From Galbula dea (lineage: Eukaryota > Chordata > Aves > Piciformes > Galbulidae), in assembly GCA_013399015.1 (NCBI GenBank), contig VWZX01005764.1:120568-184567 (forward strand): a stretch of 64,000 bases of DNA. The letters run 5' to 3'. This document shows positions 1 to 10,980 of this stretch, in pieces. Under the pieces are notes generated by a model that was not told where the DNA came from, did no database searches, and saw only the letters and a program-made list of their open reading frames with translations. Position 1 is the stretch's first letter, and each line of letters begins with the position of its first letter. Position numbers and translations under genes: made by a program.

Positions 1-373
1 ACTGATAATTCAGTCTTCTTCAAAATGTGATTCTACTGCTGATTCAAGCTACTGCTTGCTTGCAAGCACCAACCTCTCCTCATCCAGCTGAGTTGTTTGG
101 CACCAACTGCACAGGGCAGATACTCCTCAGGAGGTGCCTTTTTGGCACATCTGACCCCTGCCTCACATCACTTTCTCCAAACTGCTCCTATCTGGGGACT
201 AAGACGTCCTGCCCAAGAACTTGTAATGACACCAGGACCTTAGGGATGTCCCTGGTACCTGTGCCTAAGTTCTGAACTGGCTGGCATGTCCTCCTTGTAA
301 AGCCAGGACATACTGAAGCTCAGCAGGATCAGGCCAACATCACCATTCACAAGAGAAGTTGCCCTTGGAGCCT

Positions 374-393
374 TGGTGGTGGTGGTGGTGGTG
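374..393. repeat. (TGG)n microsatellite
   Basis: About six and a half perfect TGG units in an otherwise mixed region. Likely length-polymorphic. Confidence 0.9.
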
Positions 394-1859
394 CTTTAGA
401 AAGTGTAGTTAGCACAGGCACAGGCTGGTGTGTGTCTGCTGCTGCAGCCTGCCTGGGCCCAGCTTGCCAAGCACAGGAGCAATCCCTAGAGAGCCAGGTG
501 TTTACTCCATGGATGCAACTCCAAGTAACCTCCTCTATTATTATTCTAGTATGGTGTCTCCAGGATGCTCAACATTTGTGTCTGTGGTAACCTGCTGCTC
601 TGCTTGGTCACAGTGCCCCCCTCTTTCAGTAGCATGGGAGGCCCACACTAGAGAAACAAGAGACAAAGTCTGCAGCCCCAAGGCACACATTATGCTGGGA
701 TCAGAGCTGGGAAGAAAGCTGGAGTCCTCTGTGTCCTAACCCAGCATCCTCCTGAGTAAAATGCACTGCAAAAATGGTGTCTGACAGAGCTCAGGGTTAA
801 AGGATAGAGCAAGAAAGTAAGAGAAGTTTGCTTTCCTCTGTTATAGTAAAAATCTTCCTAGCTATAACTATTTCTTGCTGATACATTTCTCTGTGGAAGC
901 TGGTGCAGGTGTTTTTGACACTGTGGTGTGTAGTAAAGATGCTCAGCTTTAGAATCTTTTCAGCCTTTTCTGACTTTTATTGCTCTTCTCTTTGTTGAAG
1001 TTTCAGATAAATTTTCTGGTAATGCTGTTTCCATCCTGGAATTGTTGTTTGAAACTACCTGCCCTGGTGTCATTATCATTAAATCTATTTACATCCTGAT
1101 CCTCAAATGTCACATGCTGATAGTTATTAAAACTGCAGATAGGGTCTGAGCTGCTGAGCAAAGAAAGCAGTAGGAGATTAGCCTCTGTGAGTGCAGTTCC
1201 AGACTGGAATACATAATTCAAGTGGAGATAAGTGACAAAAAAATGAAAGGGAGATAAATTCAGTTTCAGTTCACAGGCAGCACTCCTATTTCAGATGACT
1301 CTAGGAAGGAATCTGTTGGTTAATCGAGAGAGGTGCATGGCTCCCTCGCTGCTGGCCATGCTGCCTGCTCTGTGGTTTATAACTTAGGCTGAAAGAAGAA
1401 CAGGGAAAAGGGAACCTGCTGCTCCTGAGCTGTTCCATTCTGTATCTAGGGCTTCAGGGTTCCCTGGGAGAAGAGTAGGCAGCTTTAAGAGATGGCATCA
1501 GACCTCTGGTGGAGTCGATACGCCCAAGGCATGAATTCTCAGCCCAGTCTGTGTGTGCACATGGAGCTGGAGCTGATGTGGGCATCTTGTTTTTCTGAGG
1601 AGAAGAGAGAAGTCTCTGATCACCTTGGGCTGAACCCAAATTTAAAAAAGAAACAGCCTGCTACCAAATCTCTCTGCTTCCCAGGCCCCTAACATTTCCT
1701 CAGCTGTCAGCACTGTTTTGGCTAGCATTCCTCCTAACGATTTTGATCCACCCTTAAAGAGAAGATGTGAAGGATTGAAGCTGTCCTTTGGGAAATGAAA
1801 AATACTTCCAGGTCCAGTGAGAGCTGATTTGCTTTTATTCAGCTCCCTTCTCTGTCAAA

Positions 1860-2045
1860 CTAAACTAGGGCATGATGTTGCAAAGTGCATGTTACAGTAT
1901 TACCACCAGTAATGTCAACACTATTAATGTAATGTCTGTAATTCACTGGATCATGCCTCATTATTTCATCTCCATAGTTTCTTCTTGTTGTGAGTGTAAT
2001 CTTTATGTTGTATTTAATTAACTTTCTAAGAGGTTCAGCACTCCC
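1860..2045. other. AT-rich block resembling a conserved noncoding element
   Basis: A run of non-repetitive, AT-rich sequence with complex words (ttgcaaagtgcatgttacag, tattaatgtaatg, ttaattaac) and no low-complexity bias. Resemblance to vertebrate noncoding elements is a judgement on texture only; conservation cannot be seen from one sequence. Confidence 0.15.
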
Positions 2046-4554
2046 CCCAAAATAGCAGATACTAAGATATGCACTGCCTCAAAGGTGTTACATTTTCATT
2101 GTGAAGTGATAAATTCCTGGAATGCTTCTGATTATGGCAGTGGAAGGATATGAGGGGAAAAAAAACCCCTCACCTGTGAACAATTTCCATGGTATCAGAG
2201 GGACTCTCAGATCTGCTGCTTTGTGCAGACCCTTTTGGGCAGGACACAGTAATTATGTTTTTATCAAAGTAATAGTTTCTCGCTATCTCACCGATTATCT
2301 GAAATCATTTGTGCTTCTGCAGCCTGCTGGGTTTGTGGTAGCAAACTTGCCTGCTTGCTGTAAACACACAGATGTGACCTGAAAGATAGTTTTGGCTCCA
2401 CTTTTTGTCACTGAAATGATTCCCTTTTACCCACATTACATAGCATGGATGTGTCTAACCTGTGTTTCACACCCGTTTCTTAGGCTAGGCAGCCGGGGTG
2501 GGAACATGTTCAAGCTGAGATCTTTAGCCAGGTGCCCTGCAGGCTGCAGTAGCAATGCAAGGCAGGTTCTTGGTGTCCTGGGCTGAGTGCTTGCCTTGGA
2601 CAAAGCTGATTAAGAGAACCCTCTCGTTGAGTCACAGGGTTCAGCAAGGATGCCTTTGCTTTCTAAACTCCTTCTTCCCCAGGAGCCTAGGTGTGGCTAG
2701 AGCCAGGCCTGTGCTTTGGTTTTGAAAGCCCAACCTGCAATGCAGTTGCAGCTCTTGTAGAGGACATTCTCGTGTGTTTCCTGGTGGCATTGCTGTAGAA
2801 CCCTGTTCCGTGGGGCTCTGACATTTGTGCATTTTATTGGCTTCCTCCTAAAACACTTTAAAAATTAACATTTTTTTTTGTTTGGAGAGGGCTTTGCAGA
2901 TTCTTCTGCAAAGTGACAACAAGAATTCACCTGTCACCTTTCCCATTGCTTTGCCTTTTCCTTTGAACACACACCTTTTCCTACTGCACAATGACTTTTG
3001 CCATAGTGAGTTTCTTCTTTCTGCTTCGTTTACCTATTAAACTGTTGTGGCTGCACACATAATCTTTCCCTTTATGTTTTTGGTTAAAAGTAGGTAAGTC
3101 TCTGATTTCACTGCATCTTTTCCAAAGTGGGAAGAACTCCTCTTTGCTTTCATGAACCAAGTTACCTAAGAGGAGACAAGCTGCAAGCAGTATTTTGAAA
3201 ACAAACCCCTAGAGTTTACTTTGTTTAAAATAGGGCACTTGGTAACTTTGTAACTTAAACTGAGGGTGGGATTTCAACAGGATGTGGCTTGGTTCTAGGT
3301 TTGAAACATAAGCAAGCCTGTTCCTTTTGATCCACGAGGGCAAAACATGTGAGCTTGTAAGATTTGAAGACTGCTAAAGCAAAATGGAAAATGCCCAAGC
3401 CCTGCAACCGTGTAGAAGTTGACCCCAAACCTTGTTCTTAACAGTACTTTAATAGTAGCTTACTGTGCATTGTTTGTACTCCTCTTCAAGTGCAGTTTTT
3501 CTTTTAAACATGCAAGAATTGCTGCTGAAACCTACTGCAGCAGCTTTTAAACCAGCAGCAACGTGTGAACAGTCTGTTCTGAGAAGGGCTAGTGGCAAAT
3601 CAGGTGAACTGAGTTGAATCTTCTGAGAATGGCAGCAGCAGACCCGGGAAGCTGGAGAGAGCAGCCTACAATTAGTGTCTGTAATAACAGGCTTTGGGTT
3701 CAAAGAGGTCAGTGGGACTGTGCTTCAATGCAAACTAGCAGCTGAAGTTTTATTTACCAGCTTCATTTAATAATGAAGCTTCCTGCAGAGTCTTTAACAA
3801 GCACAAAACTTGTAAGGTGGAGGAGAGACATCCAGAGAGATTCAACCAGCTAAAGTTACTTTTTCTGTGGAATTCAGATTGGAGCTGAGGAGGAAAGTTT
3901 ATTTACTGCTCATTATTGTTTGTGCATGCTGCATTTTTATGTGTAAAACAAGCAATCAGTGGTTTTTAGTCTTTTTCATCACAGAATGCTTGCAGGAGAA
4001 AGAGTTTCACTTGCTCCACAGGAACAAATAGAGTTAGGGTGGAATCCATCCCAAATACTTGAAGATGTTGTTCATTTTTAAGGACAAGCAGGACTGATCT
4101 TCACAATAAATAGCAAGGGCACTGGAGAACAGCTGCCACTTAACTTCACTCCTTCCCAGAGCTGACTTCTTTTCCCTGTTCCAGTTTGACTGTGACTAAG
4201 GCAGGAACCAGAAATGGTAATGACTTGCTGTCCATTGGGAATATGGCAAGAGGTTCTCATCTGCAGGCAGCAATGACTCAGAAAGGAAATGCCATGATGC
4301 AAGGGATTTTTCTTTCCTTCATGTATGGTTTGATTTCTGTTATCATTATTTGATGATTGTAGGCGTAGCTGGATGCAACTCAGGCTTTAAAACCAGGGAG
4401 AAGTGAGCCTGAAGCAAAGCTCCTTGTGCACTGGGGAAGTTCAGACTTTTCCCCAGGTTTTCTGGATGTGATTGGAGAATAGAGTTTCCCTCACAGGAAA
4501 AGCTAAATGTTTGGAGACCTCCTTTCAGCATCCATCAGGATGAAAGTGAATCCC

Positions 4555-4780
4555 TTGACTCTACTTGTTCCCTCCCCTCACCAGCCATGCTGCTTTCTAG
4601 ATCCCTTTGCTGCTTTTCTGCATCAGTCACTGTCTTCTCCCTTTGCTTTCAAACATGTTCATGTTGCTCTCGTGATGCCTTACAAAACATCCCCTACATC
4701 CCATCTGCTTCCATCACTGTCACTTCTTCTCTTTTCCCTGCCTCCCTCTGTGTTTCAGCTCCTCGAGCAGACTGTGCCAT
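4555..4780. repeat. Pyrimidine-rich tract
   Basis: The + strand is strongly C/T-biased for about 220 bases, with many ctcc, cttct and ccct words, but has no fixed period. This explains the hydrophobic, Ser/Pro-rich translation seen over it, which I do not regard as coding. Confidence 0.6.
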
Positions 4781-5504
4781 GGCAAGCTTTCCTAGCTGTT
4801 CATTTCCATGAGTTCCTTGGCCTCTGCTTGCAGTGTGGGCCTCCTACTCAACGCTGAGCAAGTCCACCCCAGCTGCCTAGACTGCCTGAAGCTCTAGGAT
4901 AAAGGCCATATTTCACAGCTTGGTTCCTCAGGAGAGTCTTACTGAAAGGATGGAGCTTCTGTTCATTACAGATGGAGTTTACATCTGAGAGTGCAAAGTC
5001 AGTGTCTCCACATTTCTCCCTGCTACACAGATCCAGGAACTAAGAAATGCCTCTAAAAGTCATCACTTTTTTGTGTTCTCTCTTCTGTGATGGTCTCAGA
5101 AACACCAAAGCACAGAAGAGCTTAAAGACATCTGGTAAGGTTGTAATTAGACTCATTTCCCAGTTGCATAGGAGAAGTGACACAGGATATAGGTGCCACC
5201 CTCAACCTTTCCTGCTCTAGTTTTCAGGAATGTTGTCAGTGTTGTGGCTTTTGGTGTCTGTTACTGAAGCTCTCTACAAAGAGTGTTGTTGGTTGGTTGT
5301 GGTGCTGTCAAGTGTTCTGTGGCAGGTTTAGTGGGGTTCTCAGGCACTTTCTGGATACCATGGTGGACAATGTTTACAAGAGGAAGACATGGATGAGTCA
5401 GTTGTTCAAACCTCAGTCTCTAGATTCACAGGTAATGATTTCTAGTTGGACTGCTGCCTGCTGTTTGGACATGAGGCTTTGGTATTGTGTGGGAGAGAAC
5501 CCCG

Positions 5505-5675
5505 CTGGAGCAGCATAGAATCAGAGAATGCTAGGGGTTGGAAGGAACCTAGAAAGATCATCTAGTCCAACCCCCCTGCCACAGCAGGATCACCTAGGTG
5601 AGGCCACACAGGAAGGAGTCCAGGTGGGTTTTGCATGTCTCCAGAGAAAGAGACTCCACAACCCTGGAGCAGCAT
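5505..5675 (-). mobile_element. CR1 LINE 3' fragment with 12-bp flanking direct repeat
   Basis: The block reads as the reverse complement of a CR1 3' end. The degenerate tail complement (agaatcagagaatg) is followed by ggttggaaggaacct, agatcatctagtccaaccc and then the lysed-family words tccaggtgggttttg and gagactccacaacc, which are typical of avian CR1 in this orientation. The element proper is about 5517-5663. The 12-mer ctggagcagcat sits exactly at both edges (5505-5516 and 5664-5675), so it looks like a target-site duplication around a severely 5'-truncated insertion. Only about 147 bp of element remain, with no coding capacity. CR1 membership is seen directly; the insertion reading of the 12-mer is inference. 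Confidence 0.9.
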
Positions 5676-6862
5676 GGCACAGTCAGCTGAGGAGCAGTGT
5701 GGAGCCTTTTGCACCAGTGTGCTGCAGGCTCCCCTTCAAAATTCTGATCCACTCTGCTTCAGAGGAGGAGCTCAACATTCAAAACCTCTCAGTCTGTTCC
5801 TGTTCTGGTTCTCCCTCGTGTCTGCCTTGCTCTGTGCAGGAGGGACTTCAGTTCTCTCACTGAGATAGTTGTCCTTGAACACTCTGCCATCTCGTGGTGG
5901 TCTCCTCTGTTGCCTGCTCCTGTCCCGGGAGCTACCTCTTGGGTAGGGTAGACCCAGGTTGTGTTTTATGGGAGTGCCCCATGCAGAAGGGGTGTCCTAA
6001 CAAGTTGGAGAACGTTTGTAGTGTTCTCCTCACACTGCAGGTGAGAAGCTGAACTGAGGGAAAGGGAAATAATCTGCCTTTTTCTGCCCAGTGAGCACTG
6101 GTCAGAGACGTGGACAAAACGATCTCCTTCCAGCTCTAGGCTCTGTCTTCTAAGCCATTTTCTTCCCTCTAACAGCTCAGCTTCTTTTCCCAAAGAAGGC
6201 CATTTTTTTCCTGCTGGGTTGCAATAATGCCTGTCTGAACTGTGAAGCAAGCCCATCCCTAGCTCTGCCTGCCCGACATTCCTGGCACCATGACATCATA
6301 ACCCCTGCCTATCCTGTCACTAAAACAAATGTATGAAGCAGTTCCACTTCTCCTCTTTAATTGGAACTAGCTTGTTTCAGGGAGCTGAAGCAGCAGACTA
6401 CTCACAAAGGTTAGTGTGGAGAAATACATCATTGTCTTGCAGGATGTTCTAAGTGGGTCTCCTGAGTATCAAGGTCAGAGTTTATTTAGCAGCAAGTTCT
6501 ACTGCTATGAGTCATCAATAGTGTTTCTCACACCATCTATCAATGCCTGGCAATTATACTTTATGCTCTAAAGAAATTCTACACTTTTTCTCAGGAACTG
6601 GTGCATATTTTTAACCCTTAATTGTCCTTCCCAAGTGTAACTCCCAGTCTCTCTGATGCAGAAGAAGAGATCTGAGATAGCACTGTCTGCCCGAGAGCAG
6701 GTTTTGGGTCAAAAGTCAGTTCTGTATCAAAGCCAGGACTTCTGTCTTGATCAACTTGCTTTTGAAGAATAAATTTTCAGTAAAATCCTGGTTTTCTTAA
6801 TTTTCTGTGCTTTAAAAAACCCATTATCTTAGGGGAATGTAATATAGAATAGATTTGTTTAA
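5676..6862. other. Unique DNA, no gene recognised
   Basis: GC-moderate sequence after the CR1 with the 12-bp duplication. Overlapping frames near 5.65-5.86 kb and 5.93-6.26 kb show no known motif. Nothing else is supported. Confidence 0.55.
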
Positions 6863-6931
6863 TTTCTAATGGGGCAAAATCAGTTGGACTTGGTGATCTT
6901 GAAGGTCCTGATGATGTTTCTATGTTTCTAA
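6863..6931 (+). mobile_element. Short CR1 LINE 3' terminus
   Basis: The words gttggacttggtgatcttgaaggtcc followed by a degenerate tatgtttcta tail match the last few tens of bases of a CR1 element in forward orientation. The recognisable part is about 6870-6924. The 7-mer tttctaa flanks it at 6863-6869 and 6925-6931, which could be a short target-site duplication or chance. Everything upstream of the 3' terminus is missing, so this is an extreme 5' truncation. It lies 27 bp from an opposite-strand CR1 end. Confidence 0.7.
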
Positions 6932-6957
6932 ACCCCTCACCTTCCTTGCACTGGGAA

Positions 6958-7092
6958 GTCATAGGCTCATGGAATGGTTTGGGTTGGAAGGGTCTCAGGA
7001 TCACCTAGTTCCAGCCCCACTGCCATGGACAGGGGTGCCACCAACTAGAGCAGGTTGCCCAGGCCCCATCCAGCTTGGCCTTGAACTCTACC
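6958..7092 (-). mobile_element. CR1 LINE 3' fragment
   Basis: Starting at about 6958 the + strand reads catggaatggtttgggttggaagggtctcaggatcacctagttccagcccc, then tgccatggacaggggtgcca, gagcaggttgcccaggccccatccagcttggccttgaac. This order is characteristic of the complement of an avian CR1 3' region. The 8-mer tail is nearly lost. No coding sequence of the reverse transcriptase remains. It abuts the + strand CR1 terminus at 6870-6924 with the two 3' ends facing each other. Confidence 0.88.
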
Positions 7093-8354
7093 AAATGAAT
7101 GAAAGTTTGCAGCAGCTTAACCTATGCTTCAGTGAAACTGATGAGCTAGATATTTCTGACAAGTCAGGATGGTTTCCATCAGTCTGGTGAATGAACTCCA
7201 AAGAATGAACCTCTGTTAACTACCAGCCTATGTGGCCAAGCTGTCTGTGGAGATGAGGAACACTGCAGGTTAAACGGAGTCTGTGTACAGTTGACATGGT
7301 CAAACACAGGGATGAAAATATGGAAGTAATTGTCATGCAAGTGGCAGAGCTGCAGACAGACACTGCTCTCCTTTGTGCCAGCCTTAGAATTGGAGCTGGC
7401 TGCAGAAGTTGTTGTGAAGTGGTGGGTTCACACTTAGGGCACAGCCAGCATTCAGACCTCTCTATCAGCATGTACCTGAGAGTACAGTTGAGCTGAGAGT
7501 AAAATACTCTGCCCTGCACTTAAGGAGCTCCTTTGTGTTCAGTAGTAGCAGGGGGCTCTGCTGCCTTCTGATCTTTTCTCTGGTAGTTGGGATTCAGAGG
7601 AGTGTTGCTAGACTTTGGTATGAAGTGTAGCAAGTCAGCCAGGGCTGCTCTGGGGACAGGGCTGCAGGGTGAGGAACTTATCTCCATACCCTCCAGGAGC
7701 TCTGCAGGTTTTGGGGGGCTTTGCTGAGTAGCGGGAAAGGGAGACTGGGGTGGGGGGAGGCTGTGACTGTGCCTCCCTGGTTGTCCAATGGGAAGATTTG
7801 TTTCTTTTACAGGCCACTGGGGAATACTCTCCTCACTGGAGGAAGAGGAAAGGGGGAGAGAGCTGAGATGCAGGAGTCCCGGGACCTACACATCTCTCAC
7901 GTAGTCGTTTCAATGAAGTGAGAGCAGAGGAGTGTGTCTGGACATGTGTTTTGGTCAGAAGTGGCTTGTTCTGGTTTGGAAATCATACACTTGGAGCTGA
8001 TTTGTGAACTGTGCTCAGACACTCCTTTTTTTTTGGCACCCACTTGATTGAACAATGTAATATTTCATCAGGAGCAAAATCAAACCGGCCCAGGCCGAGT
8101 GTGTGTTGGCAGACACTGGACATGTCTTCTCTGGGCACAAGCTGTGAAGCAGAAATAAGGAGTTACATTTGACAGACCTATCACCAGCTCTGGAGGCACT
8201 ATAACCACGTCAGCATAGCACTAAACTCAGTGTAATTAGCCTGGCCAGGAGGCAGAATTTATTTTCCTTGGCTCCCTGCCATGCTCTCAGGTCAGTATCG
8301 AGCTAGCATCTCCTCAGGGGCTGTGCAAGAGGAGAGTTCAGTGCTGTGAGGGCT

Positions 8355-8438
8355 GCTTTTGTGGCTTTTTGGGTTGTGGTGGTAGGGTAGGTTGTTGTTG
8401 GGTTTTCTTTGTTTTGTTTTGGGGTTTGGTTTGGTTTT
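8355..8438. repeat. G/T-rich low-complexity tract
   Basis: The + strand is almost entirely G and T for about 80 bases, with irregular gttg, ggttt and gtttt units and only a few A or C. No regular period. Confidence 0.8.
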
Positions 8439-9417
8439 AAAATGTCTTAGGATCAGGAAAAGAGTAAGAGGAATCTTTCCAGTGCTCTTGTTGTCAGAGC
8501 TTAGTCTGAATCTTCTCCTCTTCACCAGCACATCCCAGTGTGTTCAGGCTATGGTAAGACCTAAGCTGCACTGAGTTTTGGGAGGAGGCTGTAGGAGAAA
8601 CCCAAAGTCATGCTTTTAACTTTCATAGAATCCACAGAAAAAGCTTTTGAGATGAAGAAGGGAGAGGGGTCCTTTCCAGAGCCTTACCTGCCTGTACTGA
8701 TGCTGGAGAGAGGATTTCCCCTGTGCCAGTGTTATCCATGCCCTTCTTGGCATCTGTATGCTGCCACCACCACAAATCCTACTCCTCTTGGAACTGTGTT
8801 ATGAATAGCTGCTGCAAGCTGGATATTTCCCCTCTGAATTCCAGATAGTTGGCAACTGTGAGACATTAAGCATCATGATTTCTCTAAAGATGTAGCTTAA
8901 GTAGTTCTATAGTGCAAGTAAATTGCTCTGAAGATAGTGATGATAAATGTGAAGGCAGAGGATGCCATTGTCATCTGCTAAGCTAGGGATATTCTGCAGT
9001 TTGTTGTGTTGATTCCATCAAGATTCTGCAGTGGTCTTTGCTCATCTGTATCAGTGGTTGGGATCAGACTCTTCTGTTATGCAACATAAATCAGTAATAT
9101 CTCTCCCTTCCAGGCAAAATGTGCAACAGTTTATTGCCTTGTGGAAGGAGAAATAAATTAACAATGCTAACTGTAACTACAGTGAAACACAAGGGAAATC
9201 AGTTTGCCATGAAAACCCCTGTAAAGGAATTACCTTGCAGAGGAGGAGGCAGAAGAGTTGCCACTTTAGTACCTGACTAGCTTAGATGAAAAGCTGAACT
9301 GCTGAGTAGTGTTTCTCAGGCTGTGAAGTAATACAGCATAGTCCTAATGCACACACATTAGCTGAGGACCAACTTTATGACACCAAGAGTCCAGATTCTT
9401 GGATGCCTGCCTCAGCA

Positions 9418-9436
9418 GAGCTGAGCTGAGCTGAGC
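9418..9436. repeat. (GAGCT)n short tandem repeat
   Basis: Nearly four perfect copies of the self-complementary-rich pentamer gagct/agctg. Too short for a function to be inferred. Confidence 0.85.
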
Positions 9437-10507
9437 ATCACACACAGCAGAACTCCAAACCCTCTGGTTATGAAGAAAACCTAGATTCTTTGTAAGGTCA
9501 CAAGAGCCAGAAGGAGAAGAAAGAAGGGTCTTGTACTTGAGGATTGGTGGGACTCTGAGCAGGAACACAAAAGACAATAGGTTACAATCCCCAAAAAGGT
9601 GGTGTTTTGGGGCTGAGGAGCAAGATGTTCCTCCTTTAGGCTGCAGCAGCTGTGTGGGACTGGCAATCTCCCTGGCTCTGGTGGAGCAGATGAGGTCTTT
9701 CTGGAGACTTCAGATGTCTTTGCTCTTTGCTTCTGCTGAAAACCACCTGCAGCTGATCTGGCTGTGAACAGATTGCAAGGTTTTGGGGGCAGGGGATCAA
9801 AGATGAGCTGTAATGCTGGTCAGATTCCTCCTGTTTGCACCATTGCTATGGAAACAGATATTACCTTTGTTAACCCAGTGGATCAAGTAGGTGTGGGTAA
9901 ACCTTTGGTCTCTCTTCATTTCACCTGTTTTAAGCTACTGGAGGAACAAGAGAAGATAAAATGTGTAGAGAAGGAGGTAGTAAACAGGGCCTTGGTACCT
10001 AGGGCTCTGGCCAGGCTGAAAGGCTGGGACTTGGTTTGTGCAAATGGAGAGATTATTTGGAGCATTCTGCAATCATTAAAACTCAGGAGTTGGGTTTTCC
10101 CCTCCCCTGCCTCCCTAGTGAGAATTGCATATTGACAACACCTGGGGAGGGGTGGGAGGAGCCCCTGGTGCTGTTTGGCATGCTCAGAGAGCCTCACGGT
10201 GGGGTTTAAGGAGCTCCAATTGGCCTCAGTTGTGGCTTGTTGTTGCTCCAGCAAGCTGGGGTCGTTTCTCAGGAGTACTTCAGTCCTTCATCCACGAGGC
10301 CTCTGCTTTTGCCACCTTTTAATTTTGAGCTCCTGGTGTCTTTCACACCGAAGGACTTTGTTGTTCTTGTTTGAAGTACATATTTTGCTGAGAGAAGCTT
10401 TCATGCGATACTGGAACTGAAGGAGGAAGAGTTTGGACTGATCACTGCTGCTGGCCCTGCTTGGCTGGTAAGTGTTCTGCAGGTGCTTGGGAAGAGCTGG
10501 CCTTTGT

Positions 10508-10544
10508 GCTCTTGGGTGGGATGGCTTTGGGCTCTTGGGTGGGA
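10508..10544. repeat. 23-bp period tandem duplication
   Basis: The 14-mer gctcttgggtggga occurs at 10508-10521 and again at 10531-10544, a 23-base period. The recent look (perfect match) suggests a slippage-type local duplication. Confidence 0.85.
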
Positions 10545-10699
10545 AGGTCATCCTGTTTGTGCATAAAGATGTCAAACTCGGAGTCCTGTCCTTTCTCTGT
10601 GAGCTGGCTGGGCACTGTTACTCAGCCCAAACTCTTAGTCTTAATGAGTAGTGATGGGACTTTGCATGAGGGTTTTGGATGGGAAATTATCTCTGAAAT

Positions 10700-10980
10700 C
10701 CTATCTCAAGTCATCAGTTGTTAAAATAATTTTAAGTAGTCATTAAGTGCTTCATTAGAGTGTTTTCTTCTCAGGATGCTTTAGTTAGATTAAAATGGAA
10801 TTATGCCTATTTCTTACTATCCATTTTCACCTTCCTTATTCCTAAATGGACTTTGGCTCATGTATTTTGGAGGCTTAATAGGGCTCCAACTGAATGCTCT
10901 TGAGTTCCTGACTTAATTTAATCATTTTCTCTTAATGACCATGAAGAGTTTTGTTAAGCTGGAGTGCCATTAAACTCATG
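10700..10980. other. AT-rich block resembling a conserved noncoding element
   Basis: Multiple homeodomain-type ATTA/TAAT cores (cattaagtgcttcattagag, cttaatttaatcat, ctcttaatgacc, ccattaaactcatgac) in non-repetitive sequence. No open frame. A regulatory role is inferred from motif density only. Confidence 0.18.

Larger units (their letters stand above)
1..5504. other. Unique DNA, no gene recognised
   Basis: Only short, unconvincing open frames on both strands. Apart from the TGG run, the pyrimidine tract and the AT-rich block near 1.9 kb, I see no repeat family and no exon with good splice borders plus a recognisable protein. Confidence 0.6.

Noticed and set aside
2590..2830. Possible LTR-like sequence near gatgcctttgctttctaaactcc
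   Set aside because: It felt like a dispersed repeat, but I see no second copy, no TG...CA borders and no paired LTR.
4507..4857. 116-codon + strand frame rich in Leu, Ser, Pro and Phe
   Set aside because: Explained by the pyrimidine-rich tract; no splice borders or motif.
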